DNA from: Devosia sp.
Lineage (GTDB): Bacteria > Pseudomonadota > Alphaproteobacteria > Rhizobiales > Devosiaceae
Assembly: GCF_017307495.1 (NCBI RefSeq)
Contig: NZ_JAFKHE010000015.1
Coordinates: 62,001 to 126,000 of the forward strand
Length of the DNA: 64,000 nt
Direction: 5' to 3'
Shown: piece by piece, positions 19,194 to 27,902 of the stretch
How positions within the stretch are numbered: the stretch's first letter is position 1
Layout of the letters: every line of letters starts with the position of its first letter
Program-made: the position numbers and the translations under genes
Notes under the pieces: generated by a model
Told to the model about the DNA's origin: nothing
Database searches by the model: none
Seen by the model: the letters and a program-made list of their open reading frames with translations, nothing else

Positions 19194-20189
19194 CTAGGGC
19201 AGGGGGTCGAGTTCGGGCCAGCCATCCGGGGTCCATCCGAGGGGCGAGAGCTGCAGCTTGGACACGCCCAGGTCGTCGCCGTCGTAGTAGTGGTAGGCGA
19301 GCATGTCGCCCCCGGTGGTGTGGATTGCTTCCTGGCCGCCCGGGCCGATGAAGCGACCGGTGCTGCCCTGCAGCAGCGTGCCGCCGCCCGCGAGCATCGG
19401 GGTGCCGTCCCGGTCGAGGTAGGGGCCGGTCACCGCGTCGGCGCGGCCGACGCGCATGTTGTAGGTGCTGTCGACGCCCTTGCAGCACTGATCGAATGAG
19501 ACGAACAGGTAGAACCTGCCTTCGTGCTCTATGATGCTGGTCGCCTCGATGCCGGCGCCCTGGCGCGAAGCGAGGTCGAAGGTCGGCGTATCCTCGGCGA
19601 TGAGCTTGCCCGTCGCCGGATCGAGTTCGCGCATCTTGATGCCGTCCCAGAACGAGCCGTAGGCGAGGAAGGCGCGGCCGTCGCCGAGGTCGATGCGCCA
19701 GGGATCGATGGCGTTCCAGTTGTCCTTGCCGTTGGACTTCAGCACGAGGCCCCGGTCGACCCAGCCCTCGCCCGGCTTGTCAGGATCGAGCGCGGTGCTG
19801 GTCATCAGCCCGATGGCGCTGGTGTTGATGCCGAAGGATGAGACCGAATAGTAGAGGTTCCAGGTGTCGCCGTGCCGGCTGACGCTCGGGGCCCAGATGT
19901 TCAGCGACTGGTAGCCGAGTTCCTTGCGCTGCCATTTGGGCACGCCCTTGCCGATCGAGCCGGCATCGGTCCAGGCGATGCCGTCGGGCGAGGTCTTGAC
20001 GCGGATGGCGCCGCGAAAGACGCCGCCTTCCTGCCCGGTCTGGAACGCCACGAACCGGCCGTCGACCTCGATGACGCTGGGGTCATGGATGCGGGTGTCG
20101 CCGGTCAGCGTCGGCTGAACATCGGCGGCAAGGCCAGTCGTGGCGAACACGGCAAGCGTCGCGGCAAGCGCGATCCGGGCCAGCACCAT
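19194..20189 (-). CDS. Glycoside hydrolase family 43, arabinan endo-1,5-alpha-L-arabinosidase-like, secreted
   Basis: A 331-residue five-bladed beta-propeller enzyme. A Sec signal peptide covers residues 1-22. The GH43 triad is visible: base Asp36 (RIHDPSVI), pKa-tuning Asp162 (NAIDPWR) and acid Glu215 (GIEATSII), with WAPSV at 99-103 between. The pattern matches endo-arabinanases, and the enzyme should act in the periplasm or outside. GGAGG lies 6 bases before the ATG. It probably releases arabino-oligosaccharides for the neighbouring importers. Confidence 0.88.
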   Translation of the reverse strand: MVLARIALAATLAVFATTGLAADVQPTLTGDTRIHDPSVIEVDGRFVAFQTGQEGGVFRGAIRVKTSPDGIAWTDAGSIGKGVPKWQRKELGYQSLNIWAPSVSRHGDTWNLYYSVSSFGINTSAIGLMTSTALDPDKPGEGWVDRGLVLKSNGKDNWNAIDPWRIDLGDGRAFLAYGSFWDGIKMRELDPATGKLIAEDTPTFDLASRQGAGIEATSIIEHEGRFYLFVSFDQCCKGVDSTYNMRVGRADAVTGPYLDRDGTPMLAGGGTLLQGSTGRFIGPGGQEAIHTTGGDMLAYHYYDGDDLGVSKLQLSPLGWTPDGWPELDPLP

Positions 20190-20657
20190 CGCTCTCCTCC
20201 AGCGCGATGAACGGGGCGGCAGGGATCACAGAGTTGGGTGGGTGATGTCAACAGCGACCGGCCCACCTCCCGGTCATCCCGGCGCAGCCGGAAGGCCATG
20301 GCCTACGCCGCCCGGTTGGGCCTGCCGGTTAAGGCACGCTGTCGCCGATCATTTCCTTGGCCGAGAACGGCCTCCCCGCCGGCAGAATTTCGCCAAGCCA
20401 AACAATGAGGTACGTGCACGGCCGTTCTACCATCCCCTGCCCGAAAGTCGTATCTCGCGCCGGTTGACTCCTTCACCCCGAACGCGCTCACTATTGGAAC
20501 GCCACATTCCACCTGTGGAACAACAGGGGGTGCGGCGGAGGAGTTCGAGGGAGGCCGAATCGTGCGGATCACCGCGCATTTCGGGCATCTGCGGGGCGTG
20601 TCGGCCCGCGGGGCCAATGGTGTTGCCTTGTCCGGAAACCGGCGAGGCTGACCCGGC
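20190..20657. promoter_or_regulatory. Divergent regulatory region between GH43 and IclR genes
   Basis: No gene is seen in 468 bases. At 20495-20520 three half-sites, TGGAA, TTCCA and TGGAA, follow one another, giving TTCCAC-CT-GTGGAA at 20507-20520 and an overlapping wider dyad. This is the form expected of an IclR-family operator and lies about 140 bases upstream of the iclR-type gene. Confidence 0.5.
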
Positions 20658-21449
20658 ATGTCCAGCATCCGGCGCACCATCCAGGTTCTCGATCTGCTCG
20701 CCCGCAAGGGTGCGATGACGGCGCGCGGCGTGTCGCAGCAGCTGACCCTGCCGGTCGGCTCGGTACACCGCATGCTGGTCGATCTCGCCGACGAGCAGGT
20801 GGTCGAGCGCAACGCCACCGGTGCCTGGCAGCTTTCCTACCGCCTGCTCGAGATTACCGACCTGCAGCTCGACGGCGTGAAGCTGCCGCGGCTGACGCGC
20901 CCGTTCTGCGAAGCCATCGCGGAGCAGACCCGCGAGACCGTCAACGTCAACGTGCTGAGCGCCGATGGCTGTGTGTGCATCGACAAGGTGCGCGGCAACG
21001 AAGGCATGCAGCTCGACTGGCGCATCGGCTCGCGCGGGCCGCTTTACTGTGGCGGCAGCGCCAAGGCGATCCTCGCTTTCATGCCCGAGGCCGAGCGCGA
21101 GCGCATCATCGCGCAGCCGCGCGAAACCTACACCCTCAACACCATCGTCGATGCGGACGACCTGCGCGCCGAGCTCGCCCGCACCCGCCGGCGCGGCTAC
21201 TCGATCGACAACCAGGAAGTGGTGATGGGCGTGTTTTGCGTCGGCGTGCCGATCGTCGACCGCACCGGCCGCCCGGTCGGCGCGATCAGCATCTCGGGCA
21301 CTTCGCCCAAGGCCCCGGGCCCCGACGTCCAGCCCCTCGTCGACCTGCTCGATGAGGCCGCAGTCAGCGTCAGCCGGCGCCTCGGCTATACCGGTTCATG
21401 GCCACCGCAACCGCTTGGCGAGCGCGTGGCACTCCAGGCAACTCACTGA
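20658..21449 (+). CDS. IclR-family transcriptional regulator
   Basis: A 263-residue regulator. The winged helix-turn-helix occupies residues 1-65 (TIQVLDLLARKGAMTARGVS..., LPVGSVHRMLVDL). The IclR ligand domain follows, with the family marks WRIGSRGPLYCGGSAKAILAFM at about 120-140 and GYSIDNQEVVMGVFCVGVPIVD near 180-200, which binds small acids or sugar acids. It is the first gene of the L-rhamnose/fucose locus and lies 12 bases upstream of the mutarotase, so it is probably cotranscribed and senses a pathway intermediate such as a deoxy-sugar acid. Confidence 0.92.
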   Translation: MSSIRRTIQVLDLLARKGAMTARGVSQQLTLPVGSVHRMLVDLADEQVVERNATGAWQLSYRLLEITDLQLDGVKLPRLTRPFCEAIAEQTRETVNVNVLSADGCVCIDKVRGNEGMQLDWRIGSRGPLYCGGSAKAILAFMPEAERERIIAQPRETYTLNTIVDADDLRAELARTRRRGYSIDNQEVVMGVFCVGVPIVDRTGRPVGAISISGTSPKAPGPDVQPLVDLLDEAAVSVSRRLGYTGSWPPQPLGERVALQATH

Positions 21450-21461
21450 AGGACAACAACA

Positions 21462-21767
21462 ATGCGTTCCGCATGGGTCATGAAGCTCAAGCCCGGCCAG
21501 GAAGCCGAGTACAAGCGCAAGCACGACGAGATCTGGCCCGAAATGGTCGCGCTGCTGAAAAGCCAGGGCGTCTCCAACTACACCATCTACCGCTACGAAC
21601 TGCTGCTCTTCGCCTATCTCGAAAAGCCCGACAACGCGCCGAGCCAGACCGAAGGCGTCGATCCGGTCGTGCTCAAGTGGTGGAAGTGGATGGAGCCGCA
21701 CATGGAGACCCATGAGGATGCCCGGCCCAAGGCCTGGCCGGTCGAAGAAATGTTCCGGCTCGACTGA
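21462..21767 (+). CDS. rhaM: L-rhamnose mutarotase family protein
   Basis: A 101-residue protein of the RhaM family, which interconverts alpha and beta anomers of L-rhamnose (related proteins act on L-fucose). Family residues are clear: the N-terminal AWVMKLKPGQEAEYKRKHDEIWPE with the catalytic His, YTIYRYELLLFAYLE, and the WWKWMEPHMET segment. AAGGA precedes the ATG. It sits between regulator and lactonase, as expected for a pathway that starts by oxidising the pyranose form. Confidence 0.88.
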   Translation: MRSAWVMKLKPGQEAEYKRKHDEIWPEMVALLKSQGVSNYTIYRYELLLFAYLEKPDNAPSQTEGVDPVVLKWWKWMEPHMETHEDARPKAWPVEEMFRLD

Positions 21768-21778
21768 GGGCAGCACCG

Positions 21779-22666
21779 ATGGCCAGGCTCCAGATCGTCG
21801 ATCCGCACATCCACCTGTGGGACCTGTGGACCCGCATCTACCCGCATTTCGAGACCCCGTCTGCCGACGGGAGCAACGCCGCGATCTGCCGCAGCTACCT
21901 CATCGAGGAATATCTGCGCGAGGGCGGGGACGAGTTCGAGATCGTCGGCGCCGTGCATGTCGAGGCCTTCCCCACCGATCCGATCAAGGAAACCGAGACG
22001 CTGCAGAAGGTCGCCGACGCCAACCCGCTGCCGCTGGTCATCGTCGGCAATGGCGACCTTACCGCGCCTGACTTCCCGGCGCTGCTCGACCGGCACCAGC
22101 AGTTCTCCATCTTCCGCGGCATCCGGCAGGTGGTGAACATGCATCCCGACCCCCGGCGCAGCTACGTGTCGCGCGACCTGATGGCCGAGCCGGGCTTCCT
22201 CGCCGGGCTGCGCGAACTGGGCCGCCGCGGCCTGAGCTTCGACCTGCAGCTCTATCCGCACCAGATGGAGACCGCCGCCGCGCTCGCCGCCAAGGCGCCG
22301 GACACCCGCATCATCCTCAACCACGCCGGCATGTGGGCCGACCGCGATCTTGGGGGCTGGAAGCAGTACAAGGCCGGCCTGCGCGCGCTCGCGGCGCAGT
22401 CCAACATCGTCGCCAAGATCTCCGGCCTCGGCATGCTCGACAACCACTGGACCACCGAGAGCATCCGCCCGCTGGTGCTGGAGAGCATCGAGGTCTTCGG
22501 GACGGAGCGCGCCATGTTCGCCTCCAACTTCCCGGTCGACAAGCTCTACACCGACTTCCGCACCGTCTGGCGCGCCTTCAGCGACATCACCCGGGACCTC
22601 CCCGAGGCCGAACGCACGCGCCTGTTCCGCGACAACGCGAGGAAATTCTACCGCATTCCGGCCTGA
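21779..22666 (+). CDS. Amidohydrolase family 2 sugar lactonase (L-rhamnono/L-fucono-lactonase type)
   Basis: A 295-residue TIM-barrel hydrolase of the COG3618 group. The metal motif is Asp8-x-His10-x-His12 (VDPHIHLWDL), and further elements are LNHAGMW in the middle and FASNFPVDKLY near the C-terminus (metal Asp region). Bacterial members open L-rhamnono-gamma-lactone or L-fucono-lactone to the acid. The position, 11 bases after rhaM and before the rhamnonate dehydratase, makes L-rhamnonolactonase the likely activity. Confidence 0.85.
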   Translation: MARLQIVDPHIHLWDLWTRIYPHFETPSADGSNAAICRSYLIEEYLREGGDEFEIVGAVHVEAFPTDPIKETETLQKVADANPLPLVIVGNGDLTAPDFPALLDRHQQFSIFRGIRQVVNMHPDPRRSYVSRDLMAEPGFLAGLRELGRRGLSFDLQLYPHQMETAAALAAKAPDTRIILNHAGMWADRDLGGWKQYKAGLRALAAQSNIVAKISGLGMLDNHWTTESIRPLVLESIEVFGTERAMFASNFPVDKLYTDFRTVWRAFSDITRDLPEAERTRLFRDNARKFYRIPA

Positions 22667-22719
22667 ACGGCCGGCGCTGGCGGAGCAGCCAGCCAAGACG
22701 TTTTCGAGGAGAGTATTCG

Positions 22720-23904
22720 TTGAAGATCAAGTCCATCGAAGCCTTTGCGATCACCAATCCGATTGCCGGGGGCACCTACGAGGAGGCCAAGCAGAAGGGC
22801 ACGGCGCGCCGTCCGCCCTGGACCAAGGATGCCGAGGTCGCCAACCCGATGTCCCGCTATCCGCGCTACAAGGCGCTGCGCGCCAGCTGGCTCTCCAGTT
22901 TCCCCGCCGTCGGGGTGATCGTCACCGCCGATGACGGCTCGTGGGGCTTCGGCACCACCGGCTACGGCCAGCCCACCATCAGCCTCATCAACGACCATAT
23001 CGGCCCGCTGCTCGAAGGCGAGAACGCACTCGCCACCGAAAAGCTCTACGACATGATGATGCGCATCACCTCGCCCTACTCTCCGTCGGGCCTGGGCTCC
23101 TACGCCATCAGCGGCATCGACCTGGCGCTGTGGGACCTGAAGGGCAAGGTGCTGAAGCTGCCCGTCTACGAGCTCGCCGGCGGCGCCGCGCGCGACAGCC
23201 AGTTCTGCTACGCCACCGGCAACGATACCGACTGGCACATGGAGCTCGGCTTCAAGGCCACCAAGCTCGCCTGCCCGTACGGCACGGCGGACGGCCTCGA
23301 GGCGCTGGACAAGAACGAGGCGTTCGTCGGCAAGGCGCGGGAGCTGATCGGCCCGCATGTCGAGCTGATGCTCGACTGCTGGATGGCCTTCGACGTCGAG
23401 TTCGCCGTCCGCCTTGCCCACCGCCTGCGCCCGTTCAACCTCAAGTGGATGGAAGACTGCCTGATCCCCGAGGATCACACCTCGCACAAGGCCCTTCGGG
23501 AGCGCCTGCCGTGGCAGACCATCGCCACCGGCGAGCATTGGTACACGCCGTACACTTTCTTCGAGGCCGCCAAGGATCGCGTCGCCGACATATTCCAGCC
23601 CGACATCCACTGGGTCGGCGGCTTCACTGCCTGCCAGAAGATCGCGGCCATCGCCGAGTATGCCGGCATCGACATGTACTGCCACGCCGGCATGAACACA
23701 CCGTACGGCCAGCATTTTACCATCGCTTCGACGGCGTCGAAGTGGGGCGAGTTCTTCGTCGGCGGCGCCCCCGGCCAGCCGCTCAAGGAGACCAACAACT
23801 ACCCCGGCATGGCCGTCCCGGTGAACGGTCAGGTCGTGGTGAGCGACGAGCCCGGCTTCGGCCATGGCCTGTCGAAGCAGGCCATCGAGGCAATGGCGCT
23901 CTAG
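22720..23904 (+). CDS. rhmD: L-rhamnonate dehydratase (enolase superfamily)
   Basis: A 394-residue enolase-superfamily dehydratase. The start is TTG at 22720, with GAGGAGAG 7-8 bases upstream; the longer frame reading back into the lactonase gene is not coding. The sequence follows E. coli RhmD closely: YATGND..., MLDCWMAFDVEFAVRLAH (metal Asp), NLKWMEDCL (metal Glu), TIATGEH (metal Glu), MQPD-like FQPDIHWVGG, and the ending PVNGQVVVSDEPGFG. It dehydrates L-rhamnonate to 2-keto-3-deoxy-L-rhamnonate. A histidine in NTPYGQHF takes the general acid/base place. The aldolase or dehydrogenase for the next step is not in the window. Confidence 0.88.
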   Translation: MKIKSIEAFAITNPIAGGTYEEAKQKGTARRPPWTKDAEVANPMSRYPRYKALRASWLSSFPAVGVIVTADDGSWGFGTTGYGQPTISLINDHIGPLLEGENALATEKLYDMMMRITSPYSPSGLGSYAISGIDLALWDLKGKVLKLPVYELAGGAARDSQFCYATGNDTDWHMELGFKATKLACPYGTADGLEALDKNEAFVGKARELIGPHVELMLDCWMAFDVEFAVRLAHRLRPFNLKWMEDCLIPEDHTSHKALRERLPWQTIATGEHWYTPYTFFEAAKDRVADIFQPDIHWVGGFTACQKIAAIAEYAGIDMYCHAGMNTPYGQHFTIASTASKWGEFFVGGAPGQPLKETNNYPGMAVPVNGQVVVSDEPGFGHGLSKQAIEAMAL

Positions 23905-23985
23905 GATGGGAGGGCGGCCGGGCGGGGGAGGCTCGATGGCCCCACCCGCGAAATCGGCGACCTTCGTTTTCTGGCGGGCCGTACC

Positions 23986-24022
23986 ATCGCAAACGGAAAT
24001 CCCCGCTATCGCGGGGATGACC
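23986..24022. repeat. Half copy of a palindromic intergenic repeat
   Basis: The segment ends with hairpin CCCCGC-TATC-GCGGGG at 24001-24016 followed by ATGACCC. It matches the right half of the repeat at 37782-37858 almost base for base (CAAACGGA, ATCCCCGCT and GCGGGGATGACC shared). It lies between rhmD and the binding-protein gene. Confidence 0.7.
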
Positions 24023-24119
24023 CGGAGCAGGACGGCGAACAACCGGGCGGCAGCGGGACCCTCGTTCCGCTCCCCCACAGGATAACGACAGGCCGGAACC
24101 GGCCAAAGGAGGAGGACTA

Positions 24120-25892
24120 ATGAAACGTGCAACCATGATTGGCAGTGCCGTCCTGGCGCTGCTGACCCTGCCGCTGATGGCGTCGACCGCCATGGCGCAG
24201 GTCGCCGACGTGCCGCGCAACGAGACCCTGGTGCTCACCCCCTGGGGTGACCAGCCGGCCCAGTTCGCCAACGTCGACAACTGGAACCCCTACCTGACTT
24301 CGGTCACGCACCAGCGCGACGCGATGCAGTTCACCGTCAACGAGATGCTGTTCTACACCAATCTCAACGACGGCAAGCTGATCCCGTGGCAGGCCGAGAG
24401 CTTCGAATACGCTCCCGATTTCACCAGCGCCACGATCAAGCTGCGCGACGGCGTCGAGTGGTCGGACGGCCAGAAGTTCACCGCCGACGACGTGAAATTC
24501 ACGCTCGAGGCCCTGCGCGATGCCCCGCCGGAAATCAACGGCTCGGCCTCGTTCAAGGAATGGGTGAAGGACGTCGAGGTTACCGATCCGCTCAACCTCA
24601 AGATCAACTTCAACAAGGCGGCCCCGCGCTTCGTGCGCGATTTCCTCGCGCTCGGCCACGAGAACCACTATCCGACCCTGCCCAAGCACATCTGGGAAGG
24701 CCAGGATATCGCGACCTTCACCAACTACGATCTGGCCAAGGGCTGGCCGGTCGGCACCGGCGCCTACAAGCTGGTCTCCTCGACCAACCAGCAGGAGATC
24801 TTCGATCGCCGCGACGACTGGTGGGGCGCCAAGACCGGCTTCGAGGACCTGCCGGCGCCCAAGCGCATCACGCTCGTGCCGGTCTCGTCCGACGACGCCA
24901 TGGGCCAGCTCCACATCGCCAACCAGATCGACGGCGGCCGCCAGCTGCTGATCGGCACGTTCGAAGCCGCCAGGGCGCAGAACGACAAGCTGAGCTCCTG
25001 GAACGCCGAAGGCCCGAACTGGGGCGCTCCCGACGGCTGCGACTACTCGCTGGTGTTCAACCAGATGCGGGAGCCGTGGAACGACGTCAACGTCCGCTAC
25101 GCGATGAACTATGCCATCGACCGGTCGGCCATCAACGAAATCGGCTACGAAGGCGGCCAGAAGCCGGTGACCTTCGCCTTCTCCAACTACATGGCCGGCA
25201 CCTGGCTGACCGAGGGCAGCCCGCTCAAGGCGGTTCTCGACAAGTACAACCTCGACAATCCCGATCCGGCCAAGGTCGAGGAGTACATGGCCAAGTCCGG
25301 CTACGCCAAGGACGCCAACGGGCTCTGGGCCAAGGACGGCAAGCCGCTCGCCGTGACGGTGCGCACCCCGGCCTTCATCCAGCCTACGCTGGCCCCGCTG
25401 ACCCAGCAGCTCAAGAACGCCGGCTTCGACGCGGTGCAGGCCCCGGTGGACGACACCTGGCTGCCCGACATCCAGTCCGGCAACTTCGACACGATGATCT
25501 TCGTGCACTGCGGCAGCCTCTCCGAGCCGCTCGAGACCTTGCAGCACTATCACAGCAAGTTCGCCCGTCCGCTCGGCGAGAATATCCCGAACGCCGTGGC
25601 CGCCTCGCGCTACATGAATCCGGAATACGACAAGCTGATCGACGCCATGGACGCCGTCCCGGCCAGCACTGATCCGAACTCGGACTACATGAAGAACGCC
25701 GTGGCCGCCCTCGACATCGCGCTGCGCGACCTGCCGCAGATCGACCTGCTCGAGGAGTACCATGTGGTGACCTTCAACAACACGTACTGGACCGGCTGGC
25801 CGTCGGCTGCCGACCCGTATGTGGCCCCCTACACCCCGTGGGAGGCGTTCAACCTGGTCATCCACCACCTCAAGCCCTCGGGCGCACAGTAA
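24120..25892 (+). CDS. ABC transporter solute-binding protein, family 5 (second peptide-type importer)
   Basis: A 590-residue periplasmic binding protein with a Sec signal peptide ending AMAQ; GGAGGAGG lies just upstream of the ATG. The SBP_bac_5 pattern is present: WNPYLTSVTHQRDAMQF, LRDGVEWSDGQKFTADDVKFTLE, NVRYAMNYAIDRSAIN. It resembles the binding protein at 6860-8662 in its beginning (VADVPRNETLVL versus LPDVPRNQTVVL), so the two importers are paralogous. Embedded in a deoxy-sugar catabolic operon, it most likely binds L-rhamnose- or L-fucose-containing oligosaccharides rather than peptides. Confidence 0.92.
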   Translation: MKRATMIGSAVLALLTLPLMASTAMAQVADVPRNETLVLTPWGDQPAQFANVDNWNPYLTSVTHQRDAMQFTVNEMLFYTNLNDGKLIPWQAESFEYAPDFTSATIKLRDGVEWSDGQKFTADDVKFTLEALRDAPPEINGSASFKEWVKDVEVTDPLNLKINFNKAAPRFVRDFLALGHENHYPTLPKHIWEGQDIATFTNYDLAKGWPVGTGAYKLVSSTNQQEIFDRRDDWWGAKTGFEDLPAPKRITLVPVSSDDAMGQLHIANQIDGGRQLLIGTFEAARAQNDKLSSWNAEGPNWGAPDGCDYSLVFNQMREPWNDVNVRYAMNYAIDRSAINEIGYEGGQKPVTFAFSNYMAGTWLTEGSPLKAVLDKYNLDNPDPAKVEEYMAKSGYAKDANGLWAKDGKPLAVTVRTPAFIQPTLAPLTQQLKNAGFDAVQAPVDDTWLPDIQSGNFDTMIFVHCGSLSEPLETLQHYHSKFARPLGENIPNAVAASRYMNPEYDKLIDAMDAVPASTDPNSDYMKNAVAALDIALRDLPQIDLLEEYHVVTFNNTYWTGWPSAADPYVAPYTPWEAFNLVIHHLKPSGAQ

Positions 25893-25907
25893 CGGTCCTC
25901 CCGACCG

Positions 25908-25939
25908 GCGGATGGCGGCACCTGACGGCTGCCATCCGC
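25908..25939 (+). other. Hairpin between binding-protein and permease genes
   Basis: GCGGATGGC / GCCATCCGC, extended by two further pairs after one mismatch, forms a strong stem in the 145-base gap after the binding-protein gene. CTTCTTT follows, so partial termination is possible. It mirrors the hairpin in the paralogous operon at 6820-6843. Confidence 0.6.
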
Positions 25940-26037
25940 AACTTCTTTGACGAGTTGCTTGGAGACTGAGGCGTGCCACACCCCAGGGATGACATCGGGT
26001 TCGACCCACCCCATGCAGCGACACCGGAACAGCTGAG

Positions 26038-27042
26038 ATGAGCCGCGAACTCGCCCGCTATCTCGCCACGCGCTTCGGTCAGCTGCTGCTGATCGTGTTC
26101 GTGGCGGTCAGCATCAACTTCATCATCCCGCGCCTCTTGCCCGGCGACCCGGTGCAGACGGCGCTGGCGCGCCTGCAAGCCACCGGCGGCGCCCAGAACG
26201 TCGACATCCAGGCCGTCTCGGCCGCCTATCGCGCCAAATACGGGCTCGATGCGCCGATCCTAGAGCAGTACATCAACTACTGGTTCGACCTGTTCCGGCT
26301 CGATCTCGGCGTCTCGTTCGCGAACTTCCCCGAAAAAGTCTCGACCATGATCGGCAACGCGCTGCCCTGGTCGGTGACCCTGCTGGCCGTCGCGACGCTG
26401 ATCGCCTTCGCCACCGGATCGCTGCTCGGCGCGCGGCTCGCGTGGCCCACCGCCGGTCGCGGCATCAAGGCCTTCGTGCCGCTGATGATGATCCTGACCT
26501 CGATCCCGTTCTACCTGCTGGCGATCATCCTGATCTATTTCTTCGCCGTGGTGCTGAAGTGGTTCCCGCCCGCCGGCGGCGTCGACACCACGCGCATCAT
26601 GCGCCTCGACTGGGCCACTACCGAAGACATCCTGCGCCACGCCTTCCTGCCCTGTCTCGCCATCGTGCTCGGCAATGTCGGCTTCTGGGCGCTCGGCATG
26701 CGCAGCCAGATGGTGTCGGTGCTCGGCGAGGACTACATCACCTTCGCCGAGGCCAAGGGGCTGCCCCCGCGCCGCATCTTCGTCTGGTACGGCATGCGCA
26801 ACGCGCTGCTGGCACAGGTCACCGCCCTTGCCCTCTCGCTCGGCTCGGTCGTCTCGGGCGCGGTGCTCGTCGAGGTGATCTTCAACTATCCCGGCCTCGG
26901 CTCGCTGCTCTACGTCGCCATCCGCGGGCAGGACTACTTCGTCATCCAGGGCGTCGTGCTGATGCTGATCGTCTCGCTGGCGGTCCTGCTTTTCCTCGTC
27001 GACCTCATCTACCCGCTGCTAGACCCCAGGATCCGGCGATGA
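26038..27042 (+). CDS. ABC transporter permease, OppB/DppB type
   Basis: A 334-residue inner-membrane permease. The N-terminus LARYLATRFGQLLLIVFVAVSINFIIPRLLPGDPV is the standard OppB start. Next come a periplasmic loop, LGVSFANFPEKVSTMI and five more membrane segments, with the EAA loop at FAEAKGLPPRRIFVWYGMRN. It overlaps the OppC-type gene by 4 bases (ATGA). Confidence 0.92.
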   Translation: MSRELARYLATRFGQLLLIVFVAVSINFIIPRLLPGDPVQTALARLQATGGAQNVDIQAVSAAYRAKYGLDAPILEQYINYWFDLFRLDLGVSFANFPEKVSTMIGNALPWSVTLLAVATLIAFATGSLLGARLAWPTAGRGIKAFVPLMMILTSIPFYLLAIILIYFFAVVLKWFPPAGGVDTTRIMRLDWATTEDILRHAFLPCLAIVLGNVGFWALGMRSQMVSVLGEDYITFAEAKGLPPRRIFVWYGMRNALLAQVTALALSLGSVVSGAVLVEVIFNYPGLGSLLYVAIRGQDYFVIQGVVLMLIVSLAVLLFLVDLIYPLLDPRIRR

Positions 27043-27902
27043 CCCATTTCTTTGCCTCGCTTCGCCGCAACTACGAGCAGGGCCGCATCAGCGGCGTGCT
27101 GCTCCTCGGGCTTGCGATCCTCCTCGCCATCGTCCTGTTCGGCCTCATCGGCCCGCTGTTCGTCGATGCCACCAACGCGCAGGTCGGCGCCGTCCGGCCG
27201 CGCAAGCCGCCGGGGGCGGACTATTTCCTCGGCACGGATTCGCAGGGCCGCGACATGTGGACCCTGCTGATCTACGCTACCCCCAACACGCTGAAGATGG
27301 GCCTTATCGCCGGCTTCATCGGCGTCGGCGTCGGCACCGTGCTCGGCCTCGTGGCCGGCCAGTTCGGCGGCTGGATCGATGCGATCATCCGTGTCATCTC
27401 CGATGCGCTGCTGACCGTGCCCGCCATCGCCATCCTCGTCATCATCGCCGGCAATATCGACCGCATGAGCACCTGGGTCATGGCGCTGGTGGTCGCCTCG
27501 CTGGGCTGGATGTTCACCACCCGCACCGTGCGCGCCCAGGTCCTCACCATCCGCGAGAAATCCTACATCGAGGTCGCGCGCGTGAACGGCGAGGGGCCCT
27601 GGGAAATCCTCTTCACCGAGGTCATGCCCAACCTGATGCCCTACATCGTGGCGAGCTTCGTCGGCACCGTCTCGGGCTCGATCCTCGCCGTCATCGGCCT
27701 CGAGGCCCTCGGGCTCGGCGCGCTTGAAGAAATGACGCTCGGCAATACCATCTACTGGAGCCAGCAGTCGGCCGCCGTGCTGCGTGGCTACTGGTGGTGG
27801 TGGGGTCCGCCCATCGTTGTCATCGCACTGATCTTCATCGGCCTCTTCCTCACTTCGGTCGGCTTCGACCGCTTCGCCAACCCCAAGCTGGCGAGGCGCT
27901 GA
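27039..27902 (+). CDS. ABC transporter permease, OppC/DppC type
   Basis: A 287-residue permease. The start is the ATG overlapping the previous stop; the longer frame reading back through the OppB-type gene is spurious. The first membrane segment GVLLLGLAILLAIVLFGLIGPLF is followed by the family motif YFLGTDSQGRDMW and the BPD_transp_1 domain with EAA loop VARVNGEGPWEILFTEVMPNLMP. It shares one base (TGATG) with the ATPase gene downstream. Confidence 0.92.
   Translation: MTHFFASLRRNYEQGRISGVLLLGLAILLAIVLFGLIGPLFVDATNAQVGAVRPRKPPGADYFLGTDSQGRDMWTLLIYATPNTLKMGLIAGFIGVGVGTVLGLVAGQFGGWIDAIIRVISDALLTVPAIAILVIIAGNIDRMSTWVMALVVASLGWMFTTRTVRAQVLTIREKSYIEVARVNGEGPWEILFTEVMPNLMPYIVASFVGTVSGSILAVIGLEALGLGALEEMTLGNTIYWSQQSAAVLRGYWWWWGPPIVVIALIFIGLFLTSVGFDRFANPKLARR

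Noticed and set aside
18046..19488. A longer version of the membrane protein reaching into the GH43 gene
   Set aside because: The extension crosses a palindromic repeat and the end of GH43; the hydrophobic family-like part begins after the GTG at 19059.
22333..22719. N-terminal extension of the rhamnonate dehydratase into the lactonase gene
   Set aside because: The extension is out of frame with the intact lactonase and lies before a good ribosome-binding site and TTG start at 22720.
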